DNA of 64,000 nucleotides from Cytidiella melzeri (GCA_022592445.1 JABYQR010000224.1:1-64000); one strand, 5' to 3'. Positions 46,833 through 60,173 are shown, numbered from the stretch's first letter. A program made the numbers and translations. The notes: generated by a model from the sequence alone, not told the origin.

Positions 46833-48159
46833 ATGTCGTTCATCAGAGCTTCACTCAGTGCGCGCACTTTTGTACGTAGCATCAACCCTGTACAGCCAGC
46901 GGACAACTCAGCAATGAACATTAGGTGGCGCACACGCGTCGTTACGCGACCGCTCCTCCACCGCCTGCAAAGTCATCCAACCTACCTCTCTATCTCAGCG
47001 GTGCTGGTACGTGAGCTTCAACGCAGCGTACTTTGCTACACTCACAACGTTGCCAAAAGGTGTCGCTGGTCTTGCCGCGTATATTTACATCGACCGTTAC
47101 GGTCCCGAGGTTACGCCAAAGAAGGTTCAAGAAAAGAGCCCACTGGATCCCGACAACTTCGTTGACTTCAAGTTGAAAAAGATAGAGCCGTACAACCACA
47201 ATACAGCCAAGTGCGTGTTCCTTGTGCATTTTCCCCAATACATCTTAACTGGCTTCGTTCCTTCGCTCATTCAGGTATATCTTCGAGCTACCGAACGGCG
47301 AAGCATCTTTACTTCCCGTCGCCTCATGTGTGGTAGTCAAATCTGCCAGCGACTCGCCCGAGCCTCTGCTCGGCAAGAATGAAAAACCTATCATCCGCCC
47401 ATACACACCAGTCTCGCCGTCCGACGCTGAGGGCGAGCTAACTTTTCTTATCAAGAGGTATGAGGGAGGCAAAATGTCGCAATACATTCACAACTTGAAG
47501 CCTGGTGAAAAGCTTGCTATCAAGGGCCCCATACCGAAAATTGCAATTGAAGGTGCGTCACTCATACGCCTTCGCTCTACAGTATGAGCTCCTGACTCCC
47601 GCGGCGCCACAGCAAACAAGTGGGAAGAGGTTGGCCTGATAGCAGGTGGCAGCGGCATGTGCGTGTATATTAGTTGTGCTATGTCATGAGCACTAACAAG
47701 ACATGTGTTCAGTACGCCTATGTATCAAATCCTTCACCACGCTCTCAACGACCCATCCAACAAGACCCGTTTTACCCTAATTTTTGCCAATGTCACCCCC
47801 GCCGATATTCTTCTCAAAGAGGAGTTTGACTCTCTCAAGGCTAAGTACCCCGAAAAGTTTGAAGTCGTGTATGTTTTGGACAAGCCTGAAGGCGACTGGA
47901 AGGGTGCTGTCGGATATGTGAACAAGAGATTGATAGAGCAGCATATCCCTCCGGCTAGTTTGGGCGAGAAGGTGAAGGTCATGGTATGTGGACCCCCTGG
48001 GCAGGTGAACGCAATTGCAGGGAAGAAGGACGGGATGAAGCAGGGCCAGGTGGGTGGTGTTCTGAAGGAACTTGGCTATACCGAGGACCAGGTATGTGCC
48101 ATTTTACAGCGCTTCAAATTACCTCACTGCATCTCCCGGTATAGGTCTTCAAGTTCTAG
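46833..48159 (+). CDS. MCR1: mitochondrial NADH-cytochrome b5 reductase MCR1
   Basis: Transfers electrons from NADH through FAD to cytochrome b5. Seven exons (46833-46871, 46925-47006, 47060-47210, 47275-47552, 47613-47658, 47713-48091, 48145-48159) join to 329 residues. The N-terminus is a basic presequence (MSFIRASLSARTFVAHTRRY) followed by a membrane anchor (LYLSGAGGVAGLAAYIYI), as in outer-membrane/intermembrane-space Mcr1. FAD-binding motif RPYTPVS, GGKMSQYIHNLKPGE, the NADH-binding GGSGITPMYQ and CGPPGQVNAIAG are all intact, and the protein ends EDQVFKF. The final coding exon is only 15 nt. The start lies 450 bp from the divergent HOG1 start, so both promoters share this region. Confidence 0.95.
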
Positions 48160-48893
48160 CTTGATTGTAATTACCTCTCGTGCTTAATAGTGTTTGATCA
48201 TCGCACCTGACAGCAGCAGAAACCTGTAGCGATCCGCTTCAGATTTGAGGTCTGAGGTCTCTTGCACTCCAACCTATCGTTGAAACATACTGGCACTTTC
48301 GACGAGCGCGATATAGCTGCCGAGAGGGTACATTGACATTGGCAGCCGGCATATGTGGGCCTAGAGTGGATCTTCTACTTCTAGTCCAAACACGACTTGG
48401 ATGATTGACTGCATCACTTATTGGACAGCTATATACGTCCAGCCGAGGCTGGACCACCCAAGCACGGCAGCACAAACCGGACATCGATGTCATATTCTGA
48501 AAGGTGCGTGTTTCGACTGCAGCAGCTGTTAGCCATTGTAACAGCTTACGTTGTTTTTGACGCAGATGATCCATCTAAAGAGCGGCTCACTTACAGCAGA
48601 TATGCAACGTGTCGCCAGTCAACTTTTGTCACATGAACGCTTCTGAATGATGAACGTGTACTGGCCGAGGGATCAAGGCAGAAATGCTCCGGTCATCGCA
48701 TGGGGTATTGATCGTTCACTCCGACTCCGAAGAATATGGCACAATCGGAGAGCCTCAAGCAAGGCCTGTATCTCAATAATGCTACAGGCGGTCCACTCTG
48801 AGGTAGACGACCAAAAACCTTATATAAGACTGGGTTCGGTAAGGGAGGGAGCAGCTCAGTGCGAGTTGTGCCTACTTTTCCTCAACGTTCAAC
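48160..48893. other. intergenic region
   Basis: About 730 bp between MCR1 and the small secreted protein gene. The last 150 bp contain a TATATAAG box at about 48820 that could be the promoter of the latter. Nothing else seen. Confidence 0.4.
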
Positions 48894-49631
48894 ATGCGCT
48901 TTACCTCCTTCGTCAGCCTCCTCGCCGCCGTGGCCACAGTTTCTGCCGATTGCTCCACGTTGGGCACCGGCGCGAGCAACGCGGTATCCGGGACGTTCAA
49001 CCTCGCAGCGTACAACGCAGCTACCGAGGTGACAAGCTCGCTGCATGTCCTCAACGCCGTTACGATCCCATACACGACATATCATGTCCTCGGTGTATGT
49101 GCACTACCCCCTCACTGTTAATTCCTTGTTTATTCCTTGCTTACGAACACTGCTACGAATTAGACGGCGAGCAGCCCAACTTTTGGCTGGCTCGGCATGA
49201 CGATGACGGGGGGCGTCATCACGACAATCCCCTCCAGCCAGTACACCGCTCCTGTCTACACCGTCGGGAACCTTTCGCCAAACACTGGCTACCCGGCGAA
49301 CCCTCCTGGTCCGTTCGTCACACTCGCAAACAGCGGTACTGCCTCGTCTGCGTTTTGCGTCATCGTGAGTCCATTATTGGTCGGGCAATTTATACCGAGA
49401 CCTGATGCAAAACGACGCGTCTAGCCCGACATCGCCCCTGTAGATGGCGATCTTGTCGTAGCGTTCAACGGCTTCACGAACCTGTTTTCGCTGTGCTACA
49501 GTTACATCTCGTCGACTTTGACCACGACCGCGCTGCTGTTTAACGCGTCCACGGCAGCGTACGGGGACGGGTATGATACGTACAACGGTGCGACGTGTGT
49601 TCCTGTCACGCTGTTAGCTGTTCCTGCGTAA
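48894..49631 (+). CDS. small secreted protein, unknown function
   Basis: Three exons (48894-49094, 49164-49364, 49425-49631) of nearly equal length join to 202 residues. A signal peptide is clear (MRFTSFVSLLAAVATVSA, likely cut before DC). The mature part is rich in Thr, Ser, Ala and Val with few charges and about four cysteines, one at the new N-terminus and others in AFCVI, SLCYSY and ATCVPVTLL. No catalytic domain is recognisable. It resembles the many lineage-specific secreted proteins of Agaricomycetes, where roles in the cell wall or host interaction are suspected but unproven. A TATATAAG box about 75 bp upstream supports the start. Confidence 0.82.
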
Positions 49632-50270
49632 TAGTCCACTTGGGGCGGTTATCTGGAAGTTAAGGTGGAGGGTATGGAGGACAGAATACACTTGCAGGGG
49701 TCGAGTAGAACTGGTATTATCGTATGAAACAATTATGCGGATCAACTTATGATTACGACGGGTCGAAGTGACTCTGGTTTGATACACATGCGTGTCCGAT
49801 GGAAACGATGTGCTGAAACGTAACATTGCTCAGTGACAACCCTTGCACCTCACCTACCGAGCCTGAGTCTTCCTGTCACGGACAATGTGAGTTACCTGAA
49901 GGAGACGCTACACTATCAGTACTAAATCTATCACGACGCTACAGCGTCAATGCAGCTGAACGTCGTAGTGGCGATGTCGTTGGATACGTCGCCATCCAAC
50001 GCCGTTTCAATCGGTCGTGGTACTCCAATACGGAAGTAGCGGACGCCACTGTGAAAGGGTCAACATGCCACTTGGGTAGCTGCTCCTTCAGGGTCGTTTT
50101 CGTGGTAGGATGCAAATTCTCGTTCTCTTTGCTGCGCTTCGCGAAAAGGGGGTTGTGCCACTTCTGTCGTGGCCAAAGAGGAACAGCTCCCCGTATCGCC
50201 CCGCTGATGATGGACTGGGTGTCAGAGCCCGAAGGTTTGTGGGATTCTGCTGTATCGTCACCGAGCTGAG
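49632..50270. other. gene-poor stretch
   Basis: No supported coding region. An open frame at 49826-50269 has no recognisable motif. Confidence 0.4.
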
Positions 50271-51200
50271 TATTGATTGCAAAGCCTATGGATCGGACTC
50301 GGACCTCCTCGATGTCGAGGGATGGACTGTCCTCGTCACAGGCGGTACCACGGGCATTGGCCTCATGATAGCGCAAGCATTCACGAACAACGGGGCCCAT
50401 GTATACATTGTCGTTCGCCAAGCAGACACCATTTGAAGACCTGGGGGGTCTTCGCTTGCCAACCCCAAAAGCCATCTGATTCCTGTGCCACAAGCGAAAA
50501 GTCTATTGAGGCTTTAGCGAGCGAATAATATCCCAAAGAAAAGAACCTAGATGTGCTTGTGAATACCACCAGCGTGAGTCTCGACACCAGCAACACTTAT
50601 GAGTCGGCGGATAGTCTAGCAGCTTTGTAGCAGGCTCTCTGGGCGGAGAGCTGGGACATTTGGGAGACAAACAATCGGACTAACGTTGTCGTGTGAGTTT
50701 GCCACGGCATTTGAATAATTTGATGACTCACCTGTTCTGCTTCGTAAAGGTATTTTCCAACTATTGTCGCATTCCTCCCTCTCCTTTCAAGCAAATCGAG
50801 CCGACCACACTGCCAGCGGCATCGATGTGTCTGCCATCTCTGGCACCATTCGCACAATGCAGCACCATTTCATGTACAACGTATTAAAGGCTGGAACCAT
50901 ACAGCTGAATACTCTTCTTGCGCAGGAGCTGAGGAAATCTAGGGTTCACATCCGGGTTAGCTCAATTGCACCTGGTATATTCCTGGGCCGAATAACTTGT
51001 GCGTATCTGTTGTTATTCTTGAGAGGAAAAATGGTTACGATCCGCAAATGTATACGTAGCTAGGGGGAAAGACGAGGTCAACAAGTCTGAGATTCCCGTT
51101 CGTGACGACTACAGGGAGAAAAAGGCGATACCCGCGGGACGACCAGGAGCCGAGACGGACATGGCGCAAACCGACTTGTTTCTACACTGCAATCAGTACA
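50271..51200 (+). pseudogene. degenerate short-chain dehydrogenase/reductase
   Basis: SDR fragments appear in order but in different frames and with stops. The cofactor motif TGGTTGIG lies in WTVLVTGGTTGIGLM (about 50330-50380), then LDVLVNTTSVS (about 50550), corresponding to the NNAG region, YNVLKAGTIQLN (the YxxxK active site, about 50880), RVSSIAPGIF (about 50960), and AETDMAQ later. A TAG interrupts the frame at about 50627, and the stretch between 50400 and 50560 needs frame changes. I read it as a pseudogene, although extra introns could rescue parts. It is a different SDR subtype from the fragment at 1.6-2.1 kb. Confidence 0.7.
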
Positions 51201-51339
51201 TATATGACCAGGTAAGGACAACGCTGTTGGTCGCTGTGGATGATCCTTACTTTGTCTATTGTTTACGGAGGCTACCTGCTCGAACATCCTGATGATGTGT
51301 GGGAGAGCTACAACTGTCGTAGTCGTAGACATGAACTGT

Positions 51340-53359
51340 CGTGCTAAACATTAGTTTCATTGCATCGGTGGTTCACCTACTTTGCATTGTGTATATCGTA
51401 CTGGTCCGGCTTCTGGTACTTATGAAAGCTAAATTGGCGTTGTCAAACTCATGACTTATGCAATCTACGTCCGAGCGTATAACGAATGACCCGTCAATGG
51501 AGATCAGGTAAGTTATGCGCAACGACTTGCGTTTCGACAGCTCAAAGGATTCAGCTCTTGGCAAGTTCGAAGGTGTAGGCGGAGTCGAAAATGTAAGGGA
51601 GGTATGTAATTGTGCACGTGGGATAAGCCATACTTATATATCATAAATAATCAGTATGGAGGCCATTTGGTTACGGTTCGTTTGCGACGCTTCTGCCGCT
51701 GTGCCGAGCTACTTGTTCTTGGCAGACTCCGGTCACCGCAGTGGGCGCCGATATTCAATTTCAACGTCCAACGTTCAATCTTCGTCGCTGCACAGTGTCG
51801 ACGTGAACTTCGTTTCTGCTACCACTTGCAAGATTCAAGTCATGCACAACGTGAGTTCATGTAGTCAATATCAAACATCAAGAGCCCACAGTTGTACTCA
51901 CTGAACTAGGATGATGATGCTGGATATCGCGACAGCAGGGGGCTATTGCCAGTACAGACAGGCGAGAGAGGCGACCGCGACGACGATGGCTATGGCACTC
52001 CGACGAGGATGGCAGCGAAGACAAGAAACTGCTGATCTCCGTCTGGGCTTTAAGAGCAATTATCATCACCTGTGGTGTTTGCAATGGTGGTGTCATGGCC
52101 AGGCTTGAACAGCCGTAACAGACGTGCAGCAGACGAGCTCCCTCCTTCCTACTACACGCTCGGCAAAGATTCCTCGCACAAATCACCACCACCTCCAAAG
52201 TTCTTCAGAACACGCCGCCTTGCCACTTGACTCTACAACTACCAGCACCCGCTAAGTGCTACTTTTCGAGGGAACTCACACTCTAGTCGGAGGCACAGCA
52301 GGCGTCATGTTCAGCTCGTTGCTTCGAGGAGCTGGCATTTTCTTCTCGCAAACAGACTTGTATTCTGGTAAGACAGACAGCATTACTTTACGTAGCAAGT
52401 TATTGACCGCAGCACGTAGAAGACACGAACTCACACGTTGCTGGACCACAGCCCTCAGTTTCCCCTCCCCCCTCAATGTCCTCCATAGTATGCATCTCAC
52501 CGCCAAAGCAGTCAGCCACGCTACCTGCCGAGCACCGTCCACCTCCTTGAACATGTCAGTATTCAAGTAACAATGCTGTCGCGTTATCTTCGAAGCATCA
52601 CGGCCAGTCCAGCGGACCCATGGATGATAAACGCAGGCCAGGGAACCATTTTCTACGGCGGTAGGGGTGAGCATAGCAACGTGACTGCGCCTGGAACCAT
52701 TTACGGTGATTGCGACAGGAACAGCGAGCGTAGGTGGGGGCAATCAGACCGATGCTCCCAACGACAACAAGTCAAGCGGTGAGGGCAAGTATAAGTACTG
52801 CAGCGTGCGTGAAATTGTCTGCAGTGACAGTGACGTAGAAAGTGGTGTGTAGTCCGCAAACGGCAAAGGCAAGCATAATAACTTTCACGACGTCGCCTAC
52901 GGCGATGGCGATTTAAACAGCGAGGGCAGGTGAAGATGCTCGCGACAGCATAAATGGCGAACAGGCGGACAAGGGTGAGCACCGCCCACATCTTCACATG
53001 CAGCTGCAGACGGCCGAATCTGACATTCGTGGCTCTACACAGCGTCGGTAGGCAAAGGCACCAGAACGACGTCCCCAATTATGGCATGGACGGCAATGCA
53101 GACGGTCAGGTTCAGAATCACGAAGCTGCGCTGGTGTTTATGGCCCAACTACAGCGACGGTGATGTGGTAGCGACGCAGGCACCGAGCTTAGGCAAACAC
53201 AATGGTTGACTTGCTTGTGCGAAGGTCACAGTGACATGAAGGAGGTAAGTAATCACTATATACTTAGGAATGTTCTGAATGGCGATGATTTACTGGCAAT
53301 ACAAGTAGGTTTTGCCTCATGTACATATAGTTATGTAGCTACTCAATATATCCTATACA
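51340..53359. other. 2-kb stretch without a supported gene
   Basis: Only short frames are present. It includes one copy of a dispersed ~80-bp repeat at 51655. Splice-like signals occur but no protein family is recognisable. Confidence 0.45.
51655..51738 (+). repeat. dispersed ~80-bp repeat, copy 1
   Basis: About 80 bp that recur in inverted orientation at about 61200-61283 with roughly 88-90% identity by eye. Both read MEAIWLRFVCDA(S/F)AAVPSY when translated. It may be a conserved exon of a repeated gene or an element end. Confidence 0.8.
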
Positions 53360-55215
53360 TCAAAACTCGTCGTCGCTACTTCCAGGGCTCGACGGGTCCG
53401 TCCAAACATTAGGCTCCAGTTCACCAATGTCAATATCACTGTCCTCCCCGCTGCCCATATCGCCCTCTGTTTCGCGCGCCTGTCCACCACCAGTGCCGAT
53501 CGCTTGGCAGCCTTCTCTGAATCTCTTGTATGGAAGTAAATCCATGTGCTCATCACCATCTGGATCCTCGCCAACGGCAGGTAGTACGGACTGGGCAGCA
53601 AGAGCGGTCTGCAATTCGCCGTCAAGTTCAATAGAACGGAAGTATGCTAGAAGGGTATGGTATGTATTCCACACATTACCACGTGTGATGGTGGGCATTC
53701 CGGCATGGCCATAGAATTCCTCAGCTTTTGCTGCGAAGGCAGGAGGTACCAGGTCGAAGCACGAGTGATCCGGTGGAGCGTATCGGCTACGAACTTCGTC
53801 CAGGTGTTTTGCATCAACACCGACCTACAAACTGTGTATAAGGGCTAGGCATAATGTAGTAGTAGTTGTCTACAACCTACCGCAAAGTCTGTGGTCCTGT
53901 ACTTCTCAGGATGTTCAAAGATTTCAACAGGCCGTCCATGAGGTAACACCTTGTGTCTATTGAAGCGCGGCTTAGTGTCGTTTGCTTCCGTACGATACCT
54001 GTCCAATTCTGACTGTAACCAGGGGATAAACGTGTAGTGAAATACAAGTCTAAAAAGGCCAGAGATCATTTCTCTCAACGTCAACAAATGAGGACAATTA
54101 CTCACCGCTCGAGAGTATCATCGGGATCATACCATCCAGAACATACTCCCTCCTGTAGAAGGCTTTCAAATCCTGGTGACCATGCCTCTCGCAATCGACG
54201 CCAAGCAATCTCGGGCTTGATGTTACCTTTATTTGCTTTGAACTTGTGCTGTAACGTCGCCGAAAGTGTCGGATCTTGTAGATGTCGCAGTGAAGTTTGA
54301 GCATTTGCAATTCCAAAGTTTTCCGTGCCAGGATCACTTTGAGTGATCAACGGCATTACTGGTAGCAATGTATAACTCATGATTCTCGTGTGCAATGAAA
54401 TGGCGCTACAAGACTCACCATAGCCTAAGTCTCGTATAACATCACAATACCATCCGCAGACCAAGCGCGGGTTGCGGTTGGTCCACCAGATCTTCAGCCA
54501 AAGTATGAGTCCGGAATACGGCTCAACACCAATGTGCAGGAAGAGTTGAAATCGGCGCCATTTGTCGTGCTGATCCATAGACCACACGTCGTTGACGCCA
54601 ACTGTCCAGAATTGTTTGCGCCTGAGGCGCATGCCTTTACGAGCAACCACGTCGTCAGGGTGGTGAAGGTTCATGTATTCCAGTATGAGGGGTCTAGCAA
54701 TAAGTACCCATAAGCTTAACCCCAGGCATCAAGATCATGTTATGAATGCAAGCTACACGCACTTAGGGACCATAATGCCTTCTTCTCGCAGCAGCTTCAC
54801 TTTCATAAGACGCGATCCCAGAGTTGGGAATTGGCTCCGTATTCGCTCAATTGATGGCCCAATAGATACGACGGTGTGCTGCTGCCCGCGAGCACTCTTC
54901 AGGCCCCACTGAGCCCGTTTCTTCTTGACAAGCGAGACACTACAAATTGAACGTGCTCATGGGCATTGAACACCATCAATCACAGCCTCGAGTCACGGTT
55001 GCTCACCTAAGTCCATAGGTATCAGGGTCAAACGAGTCACGAAGCTTAGCAGCAATTTCGGGATTGTTGAAACCTCGTGACCAGTAGTGCTCAATGATCT
55101 CTCGCAGTCGATCTTCAGGAGCTAGCACAGTTATATCAGGCTAGGCACTACAGAAAAGATGCATAGGAAACTTACGAGATGGCTTGTGTCCGTTCCTTCC
55201 TGAGTAGTTTGGCAT
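53360..55215 (-). CDS. integrase-core domain protein (rva_4-like DDE fold)
   Basis: Multi-exon gene from ATG at 55215 (MPNYSGRNGHKPS) to TGA at 53360. Upstream exons contain HYWSRGFNNPEIAAKL and SFDPDTYGL, a helix-turn-helix-like DNA-binding region, then QWGLKSARGQQHTV. The catalytic core includes FWTVGVNDVWSMDQHDKW (first Asp), LITQSDPGTENFGIA (second Asp) and KPEIAWRRLREAW (candidate Glu). Further exons encode FIPWLQSELDRY and an acidic C-terminal tail (GSGEDSDIDIGELE). Similar integrase-core proteins are widespread in Agaricomycetes and in some invertebrates, usually without nearby LTRs, and are thought to derive from transposons. No TIRs are identified for it here. Whether it is active or domesticated is not known. 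Confidence 0.8.
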
Positions 55216-56216
55216 GAAGGCGTATATGACTAGGTGTTCAAACAGAGTAGCAGGTGAGGCTTGCAGTGTAATCAGATATGACTCGAGAACGGCACACAAG
55301 ACATTGATAGTGTATTGCGGGCTTATATACCTCAGTATTGGCAGGCAGCAGTGTTAATAGGAGAGGTGAGGCAAATTATTGAAGTGCGTACAACGGTAGT
55401 GCATGATGCACACACATCCGGAACATTGTCACGGGAGTGCACAGAACAAAGAGTGAATTCTGCATGACGGCCTGCAAAAGCGTAGAAGTACTTCAGCTAT
55501 CCAAATCAGTTGCCACCTCTGAGTGGACTGCCACCACGTCCAAATGATTACAGCCCAGAACAACAGGATCCACGAGAAAGCATTCTTCAATGTAGTACTC
55601 CTATATCGAAAGACTATGTTGCTTGTCAACTGATACAGTGCGCAGTACATGTTGCAACTTAATCTTTGCCCAAGGCTTACCATAGCTGATAATTGTGTGA
55701 AGTTCCTTGATGTAGGTACTCAATATGGCCGTACAATGCACAGATATTTACTATCAGACCATAGCGCATGCTCAGCATGTGAACGAGTTAGCATGCTCTA
55801 CATGCTCATGTGCTTAGCTGCGGTACAGTTTCCGAGACAGGATTGCTGCACTGTACTTTGTGCCTACCGCCACCAAGGTGAATGTCATACCAATCATAGA
55901 ATTTAACCAACACTTTACCATACATATGTACAGGTATCAGTGCAACGGTGGGGATTGCTCTACCTTTGAGTGTTGTTTGAATTACACCCAACTCGGAGTT
56001 CAAGTGGACTCCAAGTTGGACTCAGATATTCTCGGTAACACTCGGTCACCTGGGTGGCTGCGCAGGAGATAGGGGCCAAAGCTCCAGACTTCGTCAATAC
56101 CTGTTCTGTTCCAGGTGCTACCATGTTTGACTGATAATCTGTGCGTGTTACACTCAGCAGTATATAGATTGTACTACTTTGTACGCTTTCTCGTCCTGCA
56201 CTGAATTATCATTGCG
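55216..56216. other. intergenic region between divergent genes
   Basis: About 1 kb separating the integrase-core and alpha-kinase starts. It contains a small palindrome (AACTCGGAGTtcaagtggACTCCAAGTT, about 55989-56016). No gene is supported. Confidence 0.4.
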
Positions 56217-59200
56217 ATGTTTCCTTCCGATGACTTCACTCCTGCTCAGCAGCCAAACACTGACTTCAAGCTCTGCAACCGTTGTAATGATCCTTGGCCT
56301 TGTGATACGCAGTTCAGCTTTGTAGCAGGGCCACCTGGAAAACCTGGGAGATTCTGCTGTGCTCCCTGCACGAAGCATTACGCCGACAAACGATCTCAGA
56401 CCAAAGCTGGCGCTGGCACTGGTCCGCTCCATATGAACGGTATGTGGCTACCTATTGCTCTTTACGCAAAGCACAACTACAGACCATTAATGCTGCACAT
56501 CTCGTCTAGAGTTTACGCAGGTCCAAGTTACAGACCAGCAAATTGCTCGAGCTAACGCTGCTTCACAACGAGGGGGTGTGTATATTTGTAGGTTTAGACC
56601 GAGAGCATACAATCTAACAGATAATGACTGTTATAGAGCCAATTTTCCCATCGCAGCGATTTCTAATCACAAGCTCGCAGCCTGTCAAAGGAGATCACGG
56701 CCCTACCAGTAGCTCAAGTTTAGGACAGCTTTTATCTCACCCACCGAGGGCTATCATGCCCCCTCCGCCGATTCCAATACCAGGTGCTCGAGCACCCGGC
56801 TACACATCCAATCACCAGCTCTATAGTCAACAACGACAGGGATTGTTGGCTGCCCTGGGCTCCCCATTCTCCCGGATGGCTGTTGTCTCCTTCGCACTTC
56901 ATCACTTGAAGCCTCACGGTAAATCAGGAACTACCCTTGTTGGTGTATGTCATTAGCATTGTCATTTTATCTCCTGGTAATCTCATGACACTTGTAGAAT
57001 GTCGAAGGAAACAAGGAGATTTTACCCACAATATCACGTCGTAATCTATTCGCTGCCGCAGTCGAAACTCTGCTACCACGGTGGACAGCATGGGCGCCAG
57101 GCATAGATCTACCTATTCAGGACTTAGATCTGTACAGGTCACCGCAGCTTCCTCTCTACAGCCCACGCGCTCCAGCCGGCAGTGACGATGATGCACCAGC
57201 AATATTTCACTGCTACTACACTAGCGATGGCAAGGACGGAAAGCCTCCAAAGTTGACATTGTCGAAGAAGGTGTCAATTATACTGCTCATGACGGCAGAG
57301 CGATATGAAGACCTTCTCCTTCAGAAAGAGAAGATGGAGGTGAGCAATTTTTACCTCTCATATTCATATTCATGACTCGGATTTACTCTCTTTACATCCT
57401 CAAGTCTCGAGATGATGGCCATGAAGGGGAAACTCCAGGCTCCGAGTCTACAGTGTGCGGCCTATCTAATAGTACTTTGGATGCAATTCTCCTGGGGCAC
57501 AGTCGTCGCCGCACTCACAAGCGAGCAGCCAGTGCCTCAACGGCAGCATCGGGGGAGCCATCACACAAGGTATGTGTTACTCGGCTGCAGATCCAGGTAT
57601 TCTTTTGATCTGGAACCATTCCTTAGAAAGCAGCACCGCGTCAAGATTCCATTACGCACAGTTCTTCCGCAGTCACTGAAATATCTACAATGTCTGTGAG
57701 TAGTGCGGCGACTGTACTTAATGGTGACTCATTGACTTGGCAGTTACAGGTAGTTAATGCTGCAAAGCCACCGGGTTCTATAGCGGATCACACAAGGAGC
57801 AGTCATCGTGCCCCAGCGCAGGCTCAGACTACACTGGCGTCTGGCTCTCAGGTAATAGAGGTACTGCATCATAACGAGCTACGCGGTGAGCTTTCTGGAC
57901 TGGCTGTCTTGGAGACTCGGCGGTGGATCATATTGTACTGACCGTATATTCTCATAGATGGTTCAACTCATGTGACAGCTGGGGTGTCAGCTATGGCTAC
58001 TCCTCGCTTTCCATCTGCAGAAAAGCTTGCGGCGACATTAGAGCGTCAGGGCGAAGTGCGCAGCCAGTCGAAGCTGCTATGTTCGTATAAAACCTTCTCA
58101 GCGTTACTATTGGGTATTCTAATTTTTTTTCAACAGTGAAGCAAGCTCTCGTTAGTGCTCAGCTATTTCCAGTACCTGTAGTTGACCTCGACACGCTCAT
58201 GACGAGCAGGCCACTCGCAATTGACGTCAAGAACACCCCCCTTGACAATCGATATCTCATCCAGCTGATAGTCGACAACCGGAACATTGGATCAAAGAGC
58301 ACTTTCAAAACTTGCCACAATGCCCAGTACTATGGTCAACCGTTGCGGCCTGGCGATCTATCCATACTCGGCGCAAAATCCCTAGTCGCTAAACGCTGCT
58401 TCTCAATACAGCCAAATACTTCCGATGGCCAATACTCCTCACATTCAAAACGTCATCTGGCTCGTATTCCGACCGCTAGCGAGCTTCCGCGCATGCTTGA
58501 CGAGGCGAACTGCCTTTATTGGGGCACAGCCCTGATGGGCATGGTTTATAATCTCATTGATGACCCATCCCATCTACTTCCAAGCTCGGCCGCCTGCGCC
58601 TCTGAGCTCGAGTCCAACTCCAACTCGTCGTCCATTTTGTCTGCCGTTCCAAGACTACGCTTTGTCTACTGTGGTCTCTCTGTTCCAGTCGATGGTGGAG
58701 GTGCAGTGTATCTGCTAGAAGAAGCTATCGACGCACCCTTCACAAAATATGTCCTCAACAACAGCCTGAGCCCGATGCCTGGGCTCAAACCCGCTCAGCT
58801 CCGAATAGCAACATTTCTATGTTTTGCTCAACATGCTCAGTATCTTCTCTCCGAGGGCAAGATCTTTCTTTCTGACTTTCAAGGTATGTCTTTCACTTCT
58901 ACCTCGACAGCCCAAGCCGTTTCAAGTCTAATCTGCTGATTACAGGAGGTGGCGAGCTTCTCACTGATCCACAAGTGATCACGTCTGAGTATGTAACATT
59001 CAATTCTATGACTTATCGAGCTTTATTGACTTCTTATGGCTGGCTAGTGAGTATAGCAACAAATTCGGGCAAGGCAACCTCTCGGAAGTGCTCGACAATC
59101 TTGAGACCCTTCATGTCTGTAACGCTTACTGCCATCGGTTCCTCCCTAGGAATAGCTTTTCTAGACATGATGGATCAGTCGACTCCAAATCCATAAAAAG

Positions 59201-59249
59201 CATGACTACAGCCAGTGATATGGACCTAGGTACACGGGAACCAATGTAG
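56217..59249 (+). CDS. alpha-type protein kinase (MHCK/EF2K family) with N-terminal zinc-binding motif
   Basis: A multi-exon gene starting MFPSDDFTPAQQPN. The N-terminus has CxxC pairs (LCNRCNDPWPC ... FCCAPC) suggesting a small zinc ribbon. A long Pro/Ser/Ala-rich linker follows (56600-58060). The kinase domain occupies 58136-59170 and has the alpha-kinase landmarks GGGAVYLLEEAID, FTKYVLNN, ATFLCFAQHAQYLLSEGKIFLSDFQG and GGELLTDPQV, then NAYCHRFLP. Alpha-kinases lack the usual HRD/DFG motifs; they phosphorylate helical regions such as EF-2 or myosin tails. This family is strongly expanded in mushrooms, often with variable N-termini. The stop at 59249 is reached after splicing over the intron at about 58990-59050. 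The exact exon list is not fully resolved. Confidence 0.82.
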
Positions 59250-59870
59250 AGTAGTCATGTATGGGCAAGCTAAGCGCATCTCCAGTGTACAGTGCTTCGT
59301 GTACCATTAATCCTCATGAAATAACATATGGTGTCTGAATACAAGATTACAGAAGTGAACGTTCGAAGCGTCGTTTGGCTGAGGGTAAGGAACAGCGCTA
59401 GGCGAGGGGTACTGTGCATATGGCGTGTGAATGACGGGGTGCAGGGGCAAAACGGGCGGTGGCATCGGGTGCGGTCCATCGCGGTGGCATCGAGTGTGGT
59501 GCATTGGCTGTCTCGTGGGGATATGGGGCAGTCGCCATGCATGCCTCTCCTTCGCCAGACGACCTGCCTTCCGGTGGGCCTGACATGAGAGACTTATCAG
59601 ATCCACCAAAAGCGTACGTCAGAACTTGAAGAATGCCCACCAGCATGAGTTCTGTAGGACCCACACTTGATGCCCTTCTTCTGCTCCTTCCTTTGTCCCA
59701 TTCACGCAGCTATCCGCGAATTTTCACATCGCTCGTACGGGCAAGCATTGTTGCAACGGTTACAGACGGCCGCACGGTTTGTACACTGATGCATGATGAG
59801 CAAATAGTAATGTCCGACAGCTCGTCCTCGCTTACCACTATCTTGACCTGTGTGCGTTTGGGACGGGCCT

Positions 59871-59981
59871 GCGAAACTGTAGGTGAGAAGGGAGATACAT
59901 GAAGGCTGGAAACGAGCGTGAGGAACTCTGAATGTTCTGAACTATCGCTGCACGTACCATGACCACCCTGTGAGGGCGGAG
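59871..59981. repeat. local direct repeat, copy 1
   Basis: About 111 bp beginning GCGAAACTGTAGGTGAGAAG recur at 60537-60648 in the same orientation with a handful of differences. On the minus strand both encode PSSRSFPAFMYLPSHL-like peptides, so a small minus-strand gene may have been duplicated and then decayed. Confidence 0.85.
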
Positions 59982-60173
59982 CTCATCATATATATTGTTG
60001 GTTGCTCGATTAGTTAGCATTCCGCCTGCCGAGCACGGTCAGCAACTAAGGGACAGTGATTCTGCAGCGATCCTCACCTTGTTGGCACTGCTTTGGACGG
60101 CGGTCTTGATGAACCAGTCAGGATTGACCGCGAGCATGTCCGGGACGGCCGTAATTGCGCCACAACGGTACCA

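Noticed and set aside
52256..53163. Several short frames and splice-like signals
   Set aside because: No consistent multi-exon protein and no recognised domain on either strand.
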